Positions 32,440 through 41,779 of a stretch of 64,000 nucleotides of DNA are shown in pieces (the first letter of the stretch is position 1; each line of letters opens with the position of its first letter). The notes under the pieces are model-generated. The model ran no database searches and was not told where the DNA came from. It saw only the letters and a program-made list of their open reading frames with translations. Source of the stretch: Methanocorpusculum sp. (GTDB lineage Archaea > Halobacteriota > Methanomicrobia > Methanomicrobiales > Methanocorpusculaceae); contig JAFQTT010000001.1 of assembly GCA_017408885.1 (NCBI GenBank), positions 1 to 64,000 on the forward strand, given 5' to 3'. A program made the translations under genes and the position numbers.

Positions 32440-33654
32440 ATGAATTTCGGGACACTTCAGGACGTAGAAACCCGCGGAAAGACAGTTCTTCTCCGTGTGG
32501 ATTTTAACTCCCCAATCGACCCATCTTCCAATACGATTTTAGATGATAAACGCTTCCGCGAACACATCCCGACCATCCAGGCATTAGAGGATGCACGCGT
32601 GGTCGTTCTCGCACACCAGAGCAGACCGGGAAAGAAGGACTTCACAACCCTTCAGGCACACGCAGAGCGCTTAGAGCGCCTTCTTGGAATGCCGGTTACC
32701 CAGGTTGACGACATCTTCGGCTCCTGCGCCAAGAAAGCAGTCCGCGAGTCACACCCGGGAGATGTAATCCTCTTAGAGAATGTCCGCTTCTCAAGCGAGG
32801 AAAACCTCACCATGAAGCCGGAAGACGGAGCAAAGACACACCTTGTCAGAAAGCTCGCATCCATGGCCGACCTTTGTGTCTACGATGCATTCGGAACTGC
32901 ACACCGCTCACAGCCGACCATCACAGGACTTCCATATGCGATGAAGACCGTTGCAGGTCTTTTAATGGAGAAGGAAGTATCCATGCTCTCCAAAGTCTTT
33001 ACCTCTGCCCCAAAGCCGGTTACCTTTGTCCTTGGAGGAACCAAAGTCGACGACTCCATGGCTGTCGCAGGAAATGTTCTTGCAAACGGCACTGCAGATA
33101 AAGTTGTCATCATTGGTGTTGTTGCAAACGTATTCTATCTCGCAAAAGGAATTGACATCGGAGAGCCGTCCAAGAACCTCATCCACAACTTAGGATATGA
33201 CGGCGAGGTCGAGAAAGCAAAAGAAATTCTTGCAAAATACTCCGACAGAATTGTCCTTCCGGAGTTTGTCGCAGTCAAAGAAAACGGAGAGCGCCGCGAG
33301 TACTCCGTAAACGCAGTACCAAAGGACTGCCCGATTCTTGATATGGGAACCGAATCCATTGGAACAATCTCTGACGAACTCAAACAGGCAGGAACTATCG
33401 TCATGAACGGACCTGCAGGCGTCTTTGAAGACCCAGACTACGCAGCAGGAACCTTCGACATTCTCCACGCAGCAGCAAACGCAGAGTTTACCGTATGCGG
33501 AGGCGGACACACCGCAGCAGTTATCGAGCAGCTTGGACTTGAACCGAAATACTCTCACCTCTCAACCGGAGGCGGAGCATGTATCGAGTTCTTAACCGGA
33601 AAGAAACTTCCGGCAATCGCAGCACTCGAAGAGAGCTGGGCAAAGTTCCACTAA
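32440..33654 (+). CDS. pgk: Phosphoglycerate kinase
   Basis: 404 residues. N-terminal LLRVDFNSPID carries the substrate-binding RxDxN segment; LAHQSRPGKKDF and YDAFGTAHRSQPT are archaeal Pgk blocks; VLGGTKVDDSM precedes the hinge; and the C-terminal CGGGHTAAVIEQL and STGGGACIEFLTG bind nucleotide. It acts in gluconeogenesis in this methanogen. Transcribed alone and followed by an eight-T run. Confidence 0.96.
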   Translation: MNFGTLQDVETRGKTVLLRVDFNSPIDPSSNTILDDKRFREHIPTIQALEDARVVVLAHQSRPGKKDFTTLQAHAERLERLLGMPVTQVDDIFGSCAKKAVRESHPGDVILLENVRFSSEENLTMKPEDGAKTHLVRKLASMADLCVYDAFGTAHRSQPTITGLPYAMKTVAGLLMEKEVSMLSKVFTSAPKPVTFVLGGTKVDDSMAVAGNVLANGTADKVVIIGVVANVFYLAKGIDIGEPSKNLIHNLGYDGEVEKAKEILAKYSDRIVLPEFVAVKENGERREYSVNAVPKDCPILDMGTESIGTISDELKQAGTIVMNGPAGVFEDPDYAAGTFDILHAAANAEFTVCGGGHTAAVIEQLGLEPKYSHLSTGGGACIEFLTGKKLPAIAALEESWAKFH

Positions 33655-33656
33655 CC

Positions 33657-33664
33657 TTTTTTTT
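33657..33664 (+). terminator. Oligo-T terminator after pgk
   Basis: Eight consecutive T starting 3 bp after the pgk stop codon; no upstream hairpin is needed in archaea. Confidence 0.6.
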
Positions 33665-33705
33665 CGCTCACATTTAAACCCCTGTAGAACCCATAATGAG
33701 TATCT

Positions 33706-34464
33706 ATGCTCACGTTTATCGGTCTTGGCCTTTTTGATGAATACGATGTCTCGGTCCGCGGTGCAGAAGCTATCAGAAATGCAGACACAGTTTTTCTCGA
33801 AGTCTACACTTCTGTTCTGATGGGCTCTTCAATCCCGCGTCTGGAAGAGTACTACGGAAAGAAAATCATCCCGCTGTACCGCGAGGATGTGGAAATCCAC
33901 TCAGAGAAAATCATCGATGCCGCAAAGAATGGAAATGCAGTATTCCTTACCGCAGGAGATTCAATGGTTGCAACAACACACTCAGATATTCGCTGCCGCT
34001 GTGCCGAAGCAGGTGTTGATACAAAAATAATCCACGGAGCATCAATTACAACAGCTGTCTGCGGACTCTCCGGTCTTCAGAATTACAGATTCGGCAAATC
34101 TGTATCAGTTCCATTCCCGTACGGAAAGTGGTTCCCGATGACACCAATAGAAGTCATCTCTGAAAACCTCAAGAACAACCTCCACACATTAGTCTTCCTC
34201 GACATCCAGAAGGACAAGGAACGCTATATGAAAGTCTCCGAAGCAGTCGAGCTCTTGGAAGAACAGGCAAGACGCGTTGGAGCAAGCATCCCAACATATA
34301 TTGGAATCGCCAGAGCTGGTTCTCCAGAGCCGGTTGTACATGCAGGAAATGCCGAGGAGATGATGAAGTTTGACTTTGGCGGACCGCTTCATGTGATGAT
34401 TGTCCCGGCAGAACTCCATGATATGGAACGCGAGTACTTAGAGAGATTTGCCGGATTATGCTGA
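33706..34464 (+). CDS. dphB: Diphthine synthase
   Basis: 252 residues of the tetrapyrrole-methylase fold. N-terminal [37 protein letters not shown] (SAM loop) and [20 protein letters not shown] are hallmark blocks of DphB. It methylates the modified histidine of aEF-2 during diphthamide synthesis. The stop overlaps the start of the DUF357 gene by 7 bp. Confidence 0.94.
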   Translation: MLTFIGLGLFDEYDVSVRGAEAIRNADTVFLEVYTSVLMGSSIPRLEEYYGKKIIPLYREDVEIHSEKIIDAAKNGNAVFLTAGDSMVATTHSDIRCRCAEAGVDTKIIHGASITTAVCGLSGLQNYRFGKSVSVPFPYGKWFPMTPIEVISENLKNNLHTLVFLDIQKDKERYMKVSEAVELLEEQARRVGASIPTYIGIARAGSPEPVVHAGNAEEMMKFDFGGPLHVMIVPAELHDMEREYLERFAGLC

Positions 34465-35021
34465 TTGAAGAGCTTGTCTCATATTATCAGAAAACAGAAG
34501 GAGACGCTATCTCTGCAGTCCCAAAGGGAAGTATTCTTGGAGGAACTGCTGACGAGATTTTGGAGATGGTTACCTGCTATGCATCCGATGCCGCAGTTTT
34601 CTTAAAACACGGAGACTTAGTCAACGCCTTTGCCGCATCAGAGTACGGACTTGGATGGCTCGACTGCGGAATCTACCTTGGCTATACCAAAGCAGTATTT
34701 ACCAACTGTCTGGAACTTGCAAAAGAGTTCCCGGAAGAACTCTTCGAAAAATTAGAAGAGAAGACCCTGCGGTATCAGCGGATGCTCACCGGAGCACTCG
34801 ATGGTTCTGTACCTGCTCCTGATGCAGAGACAGGATGTTATGCAGCGGTAGTTAAAATCAGAGAAACCGCAGAGCGTGCGCTTGCTGTAGGTACAGAACT
34901 TCTGCCGGATGATTATGTCAATGCTCTGGCAATCTTTTCATACGGGTATGGATGGCTTGACTGCGGAGTTCGTGCAGGACTCTTTCAGATAACAGGCGAC
35001 AGACACCTGTTTACTATCTGA
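34458..35021 (+). CDS. DUF357 family protein, two tandem repeats
   Basis: 187 residues built from two similar halves: [18 protein letters not shown] (about residues 54-71) and [18 protein letters not shown] (about 154-171), each after a helical region. DUF357 proteins are small helical archaeal proteins of unknown function; this one is a duplicated form. It is translationally coupled to dphB. Confidence 0.8.
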   Translation: MLIEELVSYYQKTEGDAISAVPKGSILGGTADEILEMVTCYASDAAVFLKHGDLVNAFAASEYGLGWLDCGIYLGYTKAVFTNCLELAKEFPEELFEKLEEKTLRYQRMLTGALDGSVPAPDAETGCYAAVVKIRETAERALAVGTELLPDDYVNALAIFSYGYGWLDCGVRAGLFQITGDRHLFTI

Positions 35022-35024
35022 TTC

Positions 35025-35034
35025 TTTTTTTTTT
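35025..35034 (+). terminator. Oligo-T terminator after the dphB operon
   Basis: Ten consecutive T, 4 bp after the DUF357 stop. Confidence 0.65.
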
Positions 35035-35159
35035 AAACATAAATCGAAAGACAGCTTCCGCTCTCTTGTATGGTATTGACCGAAAGAAAATCTTTCAGTC
35101 GGGCCCTTCAAAAATCAAAAAAAAGTTATTGTGTATATTGAGAGCCGGCGAATTAAGCC

Positions 35160-35660
35160 TTACTCTTCAACAACAACGCGAACCGGGGTCGGGAGCTTGT
35201 ATCCGCTGTGGAGTAAAGCATCCTTTGCCTGGTCAATGTACTGCGGGTTGGTCCAGATGGTGAAGACCTTCTGTCTCGGCTGAACACGTGCTGCGGTACC
35301 GACTGCCTTACCGAATGCAAGTCTCATACCCTCAGAAACACGGTCTGCACCTGCTCCGGTTGCGTATTTGTGCTCACGGAGAACGTGGTGCGGGTAGGTT
35401 CTGATCTTTAAGTGGAAGTTGTTCTTACCAATAGAGTTGACAAGGCGTCTGTTCATATTGATACGTGCTGCTTCCATTGCAGTGTGGCGAATCTGACATC
35501 CCTCTAATGCTTCGAGGTGAATTGCTACCGGGAAATCTGCGGAGAGGTTTCCCATATCGAACTGAACAACCTTACATCCTGGGACACCACCCATGTACTG
35601 GCGGCGGCAGTATGCCTTCTTGGCAAGGTTGCGGTACATCTTTGCTGGCTTTCTTACCAT
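35160..35660 (-). CDS. rpl10e: Large-subunit ribosomal protein L10e (uL16)
   Basis: 166 residues, basic. It starts [20 protein letters not shown] and contains [20 protein letters not shown] and [20 protein letters not shown], the uL16/L10e signature around the peptidyl-transferase centre. It is a single-gene unit, convergent with the dphB operon. The RBS GGAGGAT lies just before ATG 35660. Confidence 0.96.
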   Translation of the reverse strand: MVRKPAKMYRNLAKKAYCRRQYMGGVPGCKVVQFDMGNLSADFPVAIHLEALEGCQIRHTAMEAARINMNRRLVNSIGKNNFHLKIRTYPHHVLREHKYATGAGADRVSEGMRLAFGKAVGTAARVQPRQKVFTIWTNPQYIDQAKDALLHSGYKLPTPVRVVVEE

Positions 35661-35715
35661 TTTTAGTATCCTCCTAGCTCTCTAAATGTGCTAACTATGT
35701 TAGACGAGTATCATA

Positions 35716-36504
35716 TTAAAGGTTCGCATTCTCCTGCTCAAGTTCCTCGATAACCTGAAGAACTTTTTTACGGAGGCTTGCAAACTCAACACTTGTTCTG
35801 TCGCGCGGACGCGGCAGAGGATTTTCATAAATCTCATGAATTCTGCCCGGCCTCGGGGTAAGAATCACAATCTTGTCAGCGAGGAAAACAGCCTCATCCA
35901 CACTGTGGGTGACAAAGAGAATGGTCTTTTTTGTCTTCTCCCAGATTTCGAGCAGTTCTCTTTGCATCTTGTTTCTGGTCTGAGCATCAAGCGCGCCAAA
36001 CGGTTCATCCATGAGCATGACAGCAGGCTCACTTGCAAGAGCGCGGGCCACAGCCGCGCGCTGACGCATACCGCCTGAGAGCTCATATGGATAGCTGTTT
36101 CCAAACTCATGGAGACCTACAAGCTCCAGATACTCCTGCACTTTTGCATGACGCTGCTCCTTTGGAACACTCATCATCTCAAGACCGAATCCGACATTCT
36201 CTGCAATTGTTCTCCACGGGTAAAGAGAGTACTCCTGGAAAACCATGGTCATCATCGGAGACGGCTTATCAACAATTTCACCATCAATCTCAACGGTTCC
36301 TGATGTTGGAGCATCAAGACCTCCGATCATGCGAAGAAGCGTAGTCTTACCGCAGCCGGAAGGACCTAAGAGACAGACAAACTCACCGTCGTGGACTTCC
36401 AGATTAACATCCTCGAGTGCGGTAACAGTACCTTTCTTGGTGAAGAACTGCTTTGTTGCGTGTTCCACCTTCACCCATACTTTGTCCCAGTCAGTTTCGG
36501 TCAT
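35716..36504 (-). CDS. ABC transporter ATPase (SsuB/TauB/NrtD type)
   Basis: 262 residues. Walker A GPSGCGKTT, Q-loop VFQEYSLYPWRT, signature LSGGMRQRAAVARAL, Walker B VMLMDEPFGALD and H-loop FVTHSVDEAVFL are all present. This branch energises uptake of sulfonates, nitrate, taurine or similar compounds. Its start overlaps the permease end by 4 bp. Confidence 0.92.
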   Translation of the reverse strand: MTETDWDKVWVKVEHATKQFFTKKGTVTALEDVNLEVHDGEFVCLLGPSGCGKTTLLRMIGGLDAPTSGTVEIDGEIVDKPSPMMTMVFQEYSLYPWRTIAENVGFGLEMMSVPKEQRHAKVQEYLELVGLHEFGNSYPYELSGGMRQRAAVARALASEPAVMLMDEPFGALDAQTRNKMQRELLEIWEKTKKTILFVTHSVDEAVFLADKIVILTPRPGRIHEIYENPLPRPRDRTSVEFASLRKKVLQVIEELEQENANL

Positions 36505-37262
36505 TTGTCAAGTGCCTCCCATGCGAACTTTTTCTTCTGCACAATGCGGAACAGCTGGTCTGCGGCGATTCCAATAATTCCAATAGCGACCATTCCTGCA
36601 ATAATGATGTGGACCTGTCCGAAGTTGTAGGTGTACATAATTAAGTATCCAAGACCGGAAGAGGCACCCGGCATCATTTCTGCTGCGACCACACTCATCC
36701 ATGCAATTCCAAATCCTAAACGCAGACCATTGCAAATTGCAGGACCTGCTGCCGGAAGAAGAACTTTGGATAAAACCTGGCGGTCACTTGCCTGATAGAT
36801 TTTTGCAGTCTCAAGCCAGCTCTTCTTGACACGGGAAACTCCATCGATTGTGTTTACAAGAATCGGGAAGAAACATCCAATCACTATAATGAACACAATA
36901 GAAGTCATTCCAATACCAAACCAGGCAAGAGAAAGCGGAACCCATGCCATCGGCGGAATAGGACGAAGAATCTGAATTAAACCGTCACAGAAGTTTTCAA
37001 GTCTCGGATAACGGCCAAGAATAATTCCAAGAGGCACAGCAATCACACAGGCGATAACAAATCCTGTTACCACACGGGTGATACTGATAACTGCGTTGCT
37101 GACTAAGCTTCCGCTTCCGTAAATATCAGCAAACGGAGTTAGGAATACCGCGAATACATCTTCTACTCGCGGAAGGATATAGGGATTATTTACCAGAATT
37201 GCTGCAATCTCCCAGATAACTACAGCAAGTATCGGGAGAATGAGCTTCGTATACCATTTCAT
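36501..37262 (-). CDS. ABC transporter permease (SsuC/TauC type)
   Basis: 253 residues with about six membrane spans. The coupling-loop EAA-like region is KVLLPAAGPAICNGLRLGFG. It partners the ATPase (4-bp overlap) and the binding protein 60 bp upstream. The substrate is not evident from sequence. Confidence 0.92.
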   Translation of the reverse strand: MKWYTKLILPILAVVIWEIAAILVNNPYILPRVEDVFAVFLTPFADIYGSGSLVSNAVISITRVVTGFVIACVIAVPLGIILGRYPRLENFCDGLIQILRPIPPMAWVPLSLAWFGIGMTSIVFIIVIGCFFPILVNTIDGVSRVKKSWLETAKIYQASDRQVLSKVLLPAAGPAICNGLRLGFGIAWMSVVAAEMMPGASSGLGYLIMYTYNFGQVHIIIAGMVAIGIIGIAADQLFRIVQKKKFAWEALDK

Positions 37263-37322
37263 TTCTACATATATAAGGGGCTTTCAGCCTTAATCAAACA
37301 TACGGAAATAACACAAAAAAAG

Positions 37323-38540
37323 TTAGGCAGATTTGGTTGAATAACCAATACCTGCGGAGTCAAGGGCTGCCTTTAACTGAACATCCTGAATTGAGCCAAG
37401 CTGCGGGTCAGCGATAACAACCGGTTTTCCTTCTGCACTGCGTTCTTTAACCCAAGCAATAAAGCTGTCCCAGTCGTCTGCCGGAGCATCGTCTGCTGCG
37501 AGGAGACCAGATCCGTTCATCATAATTGGAGCTAAGATTTTGATATCTACAGCACTGGTGGATTTGTCAACAGCTGAGACAAACGGCGGGGTTCCGGCAA
37601 CAGCATACTGAATCTGGTTCTGCTGAAGAAGCGTCATCAGCTGCGGTCCGGCACTTCCTTCGATAAGGTTCACGTTTGCAACCTTCTTTCCGTTGACATA
37701 GAGTTCTGCCTTGTCAATCTTTCCAACCTTCTCAGAGACCGGCTTTAAGTAGGTGTTGTAGTTGTTCTTGAAGAACTGCCAGTCTTTTAAGAGTACAAAG
37801 AGCGGGCCGTCATGATCGGATGCAAGGTATCCGATAGAGATGTCCTTGACCTGTGTAGTCGGCTCTAAGAATTTGCCGGACTCTAAGATGTCCTGTGCGG
37901 CATCATATGCAGAGAAGTCGAAGAGAAGCTCTTTTGTATCCTCACTGTTGGTGTTTGCAAGTTTTCCGGAGACTAATCCTAAGTCACGCTGAGACTGCAC
38001 GAAGTCTTCATTACTCTTAATCCAGGCGTTGGTGACCTCTCCAGAGAACTGAATCGTTGGAATAGATGCCTTCATTACATCAACAGAATTGACAGTGACA
38101 CCGCCGTAGGTTAAATCCTGGTTGGCGAAGAGCCAGTCTGCGATGAGAACAGATGCCTTCTCGGGATTTGCAGTGATGTACTCATTTCCAAGAATCATCA
38201 GTGCAGTTAAATCTGCGGCAACCTCAGGATTTGCGAGAGCATTAGAGTTTGCACCGAATACACAGCAGGTGTGCCCCTCCCATTTGCCTTCCGGCGGAAG
38301 GTCTTCAGAGTAAGAGATAACTTTTCCAATCTTTCCTTCTTCAATTACTGCGACAAACGGCTGCCAGGCGATTGCAGCATCAACGGCTCCGGATTCTAAG
38401 AGCTGCGGCATGTTGCCAACGCCGGCGTAGAGGATTTCTACTTTGTCACCAGAAGTTCCGTTGTCTACACAGCCGGCAGAGAATACGACTGCAAGACAGA
38501 GAAGAACTGCTGCGGCAAATACAAAATGCTTTTTCTGCAT
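37323..38540 (-). CDS. ABC transporter binding lipoprotein, circularly permuted
   Basis: Preferred start 38540 (MQKKHFVFAAAVLLCLAVVF), with lipobox FSAGC; the ATG at 38597 would add 19 residues before the signal peptide. Counted from that upstream ATG, residues 52-247 match the C-terminal half of NMT1/SsuA-like proteins (ESGAVDAAIAWQPFVA, then EYITANPEKA). Residues 251-424 match the N-terminal half (ISIGYLASDHDGPLFVLL, VAGTPPFVSAV, ADPQLGSIQDVQLKAALDSA). In normal family members the second block comes first, so the order is reversed. It is the likely substrate-capture subunit of the adjacent transporter. Confidence 0.85.
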   Translation of the reverse strand: MQKKHFVFAAAVLLCLAVVFSAGCVDNGTSGDKVEILYAGVGNMPQLLESGAVDAAIAWQPFVAVIEEGKIGKVISYSEDLPPEGKWEGHTCCVFGANSNALANPEVAADLTALMILGNEYITANPEKASVLIADWLFANQDLTYGGVTVNSVDVMKASIPTIQFSGEVTNAWIKSNEDFVQSQRDLGLVSGKLANTNSEDTKELLFDFSAYDAAQDILESGKFLEPTTQVKDISIGYLASDHDGPLFVLLKDWQFFKNNYNTYLKPVSEKVGKIDKAELYVNGKKVANVNLIEGSAGPQLMTLLQQNQIQYAVAGTPPFVSAVDKSTSAVDIKILAPIMMNGSGLLAADDAPADDWDSFIAWVKERSAEGKPVVIADPQLGSIQDVQLKAALDSAGIGYSTKSA

Positions 38541-38735
38541 ATCTCTAATTAGGTCAGAATCTGATATAAACACTTCTGACGAGATGTATATTTTCAAAAC
38601 ATTCCAGAATCCAAAACAACATCAGCCATAATCATATGTATAATACAAGAGTGTGAAATTATCAAATCCAAATATACAATATCAAAAATCCAATCACTTC
38701 TTTTATTGTATTGAAGGGTCAAATAATAGATAAGA

Positions 38736-39650
38736 ATGCGAATCTTAGTACTTGGAGCAGGAGCTGTCGGACTTACTGTTGCGGCCAAACTCTCGAAACA
38801 TGCCGAGGTGTTTGCTGTATGCCGTGAGCGCTGCGTGTCTGCAATCACTAATAATTCATTTACCATGACCGGAATCTGGGGCGAGGAAACTATGCCTCTT
38901 TCTGTTGGTACAAAACCGCCGGCAGGGCCATGGGATTATATTATCATCTCCACCAAATCCGCTGCAACACGCGGCATCTGTGAGGAATACAAGGATATCT
39001 TCTGCGATGCTGAGGTTGTAAGTCTCCAAAACGGAATCGGAAACGAGGAGATAATCTCAGAATACACAGACAACGTAATCGGCGCGATGATTATTACGGG
39101 CTTTGAATGGGTGTCTGATTCAGAGATTCATGTATCTGTTGACGGAGGAGAGACAGTCTTTGGGCGCTTCCCATCAGGAATTGATGAGAAAGTGACTGCT
39201 CTGACAGACCTCTTCAACAAGTGCGGAATGCGCACCATCTCTTCTGAGAACGTGCGGGGAAGCGTCTGGGGCAAAGCATTCTACAGCTGTTCCTTAAACC
39301 CGCTTGGCGCTGTTATGGAGTGCCCATACGGGGAACTCCTGCAGGAACCTGCATGGAACATCATTGAAGGAATTGTGCGTGAAGCATTCGCAGTCTCCAA
39401 AGCAGAGGGGGTTGAACTTGAACAAAAGACCGCAGATGAGTACCTTGAGTTCCTGAAAACCAAAAAGATTCCGCCAACTGCAGCCCACTACAGTTCCATG
39501 TATCAGGATATCGCCGCAAAACGTCTGACTGAGGTTGATTTCATAAACGGAGCTATCGTAAACCTTGGAAAGAAGCACGGAATTCCAACGCCGGTCAATG
39601 AAACTATAGTGAACCTCACTCACTTTAAGGAGGGTTTAAAATGCCGATAA
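38736..39650 (+). CDS. panE: Ketopantoate reductase family protein
   Basis: 304 residues. N-terminal ILVLGAGAVGLTVAAKLSK is the NADP-binding motif, SVWGKAFYSCSLNPLGA contains the catalytic lysine, and RLTEVDFINGAIVNLGKKHG is the conserved ApbA/PanE C-terminal block. It reduces 2-dehydropantoate to pantoate for coenzyme A. It overlaps the MobA-like gene by 10 bp. Confidence 0.88.
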   Translation: MRILVLGAGAVGLTVAAKLSKHAEVFAVCRERCVSAITNNSFTMTGIWGEETMPLSVGTKPPAGPWDYIIISTKSAATRGICEEYKDIFCDAEVVSLQNGIGNEEIISEYTDNVIGAMIITGFEWVSDSEIHVSVDGGETVFGRFPSGIDEKVTALTDLFNKCGMRTISSENVRGSVWGKAFYSCSLNPLGAVMECPYGELLQEPAWNIIEGIVREAFAVSKAEGVELEQKTADEYLEFLKTKKIPPTAAHYSSMYQDIAAKRLTEVDFINGAIVNLGKKHGIPTPVNETIVNLTHFKEGLKCR

Positions 39651-40267
39651 GGTCTGCAATGATTCTGGCAGGAGGAGAGGCAAAGCGCGTCAACGGCCGC
39701 GAGAAGTATTTCTTCTCCTACAAGGGCTGTTCTTTTATCTCACGCCTGGTCATGACCTTCACCGGAATTACAGACGAGATTCTAATCGTTGCCAAAAACG
39801 AGAAACAGACCGCACACTTCGCAGGACTTCCTGATATAGTCCGCTGTACCTGGGATAAGGAGCCGGGACTTGGGCCCATCGGCGGCATCGCCTCAGGAAT
39901 TGAGGAAATCAAAGGCGAGACGGTCTTTATCTCTGCCTGCGACATGCCGACGATTCACAAACCAATTGTTTCCTACCTCTTCGACAACATTGAGGACTAC
40001 GATGCAATTATTCCGGAGTGGGAAAACTCCAACATGGAACCCTTACACGCAGTATACCGCGTGTCAGCAGTAAAAGAATATCTGAAAACACACTCCGATG
40101 CATCACTCCATGCAATGATTCTCGCACTGAATACAAAGCGTGTGTCTCCGGAGGAGTTCCGTGAGTTCGACCCGGAGCTTGAGACATTTAGAAACGTCAA
40201 TACCTTGGATGAGCTCCTGGCTATGGGTCCTGAGGCTTCGTATCAGGAGAAGCATCCGGAAAAATAA
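39641..40267 (+). CDS. mobA: Molybdenum-cofactor guanylyltransferase-like protein
   Basis: 208 residues. MILAGGEAKRVNGREKYFF is the nucleotide-binding signature of MobA-type transferases (LAGG..R-G-K), with GLGPIGGIASGIEEI and ISACDMPTIHKP following. It attaches GMP to molybdopterin or tungstopterin, as needed by formylmethanofuran dehydrogenase in methanogens. Coupled to panE. Confidence 0.85.
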   Translation: MPIRSAMILAGGEAKRVNGREKYFFSYKGCSFISRLVMTFTGITDEILIVAKNEKQTAHFAGLPDIVRCTWDKEPGLGPIGGIASGIEEIKGETVFISACDMPTIHKPIVSYLFDNIEDYDAIIPEWENSNMEPLHAVYRVSAVKEYLKTHSDASLHAMILALNTKRVSPEEFREFDPELETFRNVNTLDELLAMGPEASYQEKHPEK

Positions 40268-40276
40268 TTTTTTTTT
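40268..40276 (+). terminator. Oligo-T terminator after mobA
   Basis: Nine consecutive T directly after the mobA stop; it just reaches the 3' end of the convergent small-protein gene. Confidence 0.6.
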
Positions 40277-40457
40277 ACAGAATCTCTTTCTGTGCCTTTC
40301 TCTGGAAAAGAACCGAGAGGCTGATAAATACTGCCGCAAGCGCGATATCGACCGCAAACAGCGAAACACTCCCGCTAGAAAGCATCAGGATACCGCTTAG
40401 CACCCAGCAGACCGCACATAAGAGAAAAACGACACTGGCAAATCTATTTTTATTCAT
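40275..40457 (-). CDS. Small two-span membrane protein
   Basis: 60 residues, MNKNRFASVVFLLCAVCW..., with two hydrophobic segments (about 8-27 and 32-50) and a basic C-terminus. No family is recognised. It lies 25 bp downstream of the SAH hydrolase gene on the same strand, so co-transcription is likely. Real gene status rests on its membrane pattern and on its filling the gap neatly. Confidence 0.5.
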   Translation of the reverse strand: MNKNRFASVVFLLCAVCWVLSGILMLSSGSVSLFAVDIALAAVFISLSVLFQRKAQKEIL

Positions 40458-40481
40458 TGTAATTGTAAAAAAAAGAGGAAC

Positions 40482-41708
40482 TTATGTTCCGTGATTCCAG
40501 CTTCCCATGTACTCAATCTGTTCAGGCGTGAGTTCATCTAAGGAAGCTCCAACAGACTCGAGCTTTAAGCGTGCGATGTACTCGTCGATTTCAGTCGGGA
40601 CATCGTGAACACCGGGCTCAAGATCTTTTCCGTGCTTTGCCATGTATTCAACAGAAAGTGCCTGCACTGCGAAGCTTAAGTCCATGACTTCGATTGGGTG
40701 ACCCATTCCCTTCGGGGTTGCAAGGTTGACAAGTCTTCCTTCTGCAAGGAGGTGAATCTTCTTTCCGTCAACGACATAGGTGTCGATTCCATCTCTGTGG
40801 TCGATTTCGGATGCGTGTTCTTCAAGCCACGGGATGGTGATTTCGTTGTTGAAGTGACCTGCGTTTGCAAGGAGAGCTCCGTCTTTTAAGAGCGGGAAGT
40901 GCTCGCCGGTGATGATAGAACAGTTTCCGGTTGTTGTGATGAACAGGTCTCCAAGTTTTGCTGCCTCGGTCATCTTTAAGACATCGAATCCGTCAAAGTG
41001 TGCCTGAAGTGCACGGCGCGGATCGACTTCCGTAACGATTACGCGGGCTCCAAGAGCGCGGGCTTTGGTGGCGACTCCTCTTCCGCAGTATCCATATCCG
41101 GCAACAACCACATGTTTTCCTGCAACAAGGCAGTTTGTGGTAAGCATAATGGATGAAAGTGCACTCTCGCCGGTTCCGTGAACATTGTCGAAGTAGTGTT
41201 TCATCGGAGTATCATTTACGGCGATTACCGGGAACTCAAGCTTTCCATCTGCGTGCATGGCCTTTAAGCGGTGGATACCGGTGGTGGTCTCCTCACATGC
41301 TCCGATAATCTGCGGTAAGCAGTCGCGGCGGTCGATGTGGACGCGGTTGATTAAGTCCATTCCGTCATCGATAGTTAAGGTCGGCTTTGCATCAAGAACC
41401 TTATCGATTGCCTCATAGTACTCTTCGGTGTTGCATCCGCGTTTTGCGTAGCACTCAATTCCTCCCTCGCGAAGTGCTTCCGCAACATCATCCTGAGTAG
41501 AAAGCGGATTACATCCGGTGATATAGACTTCTGCCCCTCCGGCTGCTAATGTTCTGACAAGGCATGCAGTCTTTGCCTCTACGTGGAGAGCCATACCAAT
41601 CTTCTGTCCTGCAAGCGGCTTTTCCTCTTCAAAGCGTTTGCGGATTGCCTGAAGAACAGGCATGTACTGATATGCCCACTGGATTTTCTGTTCGCCTGAA
41701 CTAACCAT
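40482..41708 (-). CDS. ahcY: Adenosylhomocysteinase family protein
   Basis: 408 residues. MALHVEAKTACLVRTLAAGG, NDTPMKHYFDNVHGTGES and VVAGYGYCGRGVATKARALG (NAD+ motif) are diagnostic. It hydrolyses S-adenosylhomocysteine; in some methanogens the enzyme prefers S-inosylhomocysteine, which sequence alone cannot settle here. The usual length and all core blocks are present. Confidence 0.95.
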   Translation of the reverse strand: MVSSGEQKIQWAYQYMPVLQAIRKRFEEEKPLAGQKIGMALHVEAKTACLVRTLAAGGAEVYITGCNPLSTQDDVAEALREGGIECYAKRGCNTEEYYEAIDKVLDAKPTLTIDDGMDLINRVHIDRRDCLPQIIGACEETTTGIHRLKAMHADGKLEFPVIAVNDTPMKHYFDNVHGTGESALSSIMLTTNCLVAGKHVVVAGYGYCGRGVATKARALGARVIVTEVDPRRALQAHFDGFDVLKMTEAAKLGDLFITTTGNCSIITGEHFPLLKDGALLANAGHFNNEITIPWLEEHASEIDHRDGIDTYVVDGKKIHLLAEGRLVNLATPKGMGHPIEVMDLSFAVQALSVEYMAKHGKDLEPGVHDVPTEIDEYIARLKLESVGASLDELTPEQIEYMGSWNHGT

Positions 41709-41779
41709 ATCCCTATATGTTAGACCTGTGAGGTGAAATAGTATGTCATCTTTTATACCCTGAAATCATATATTCCCGT

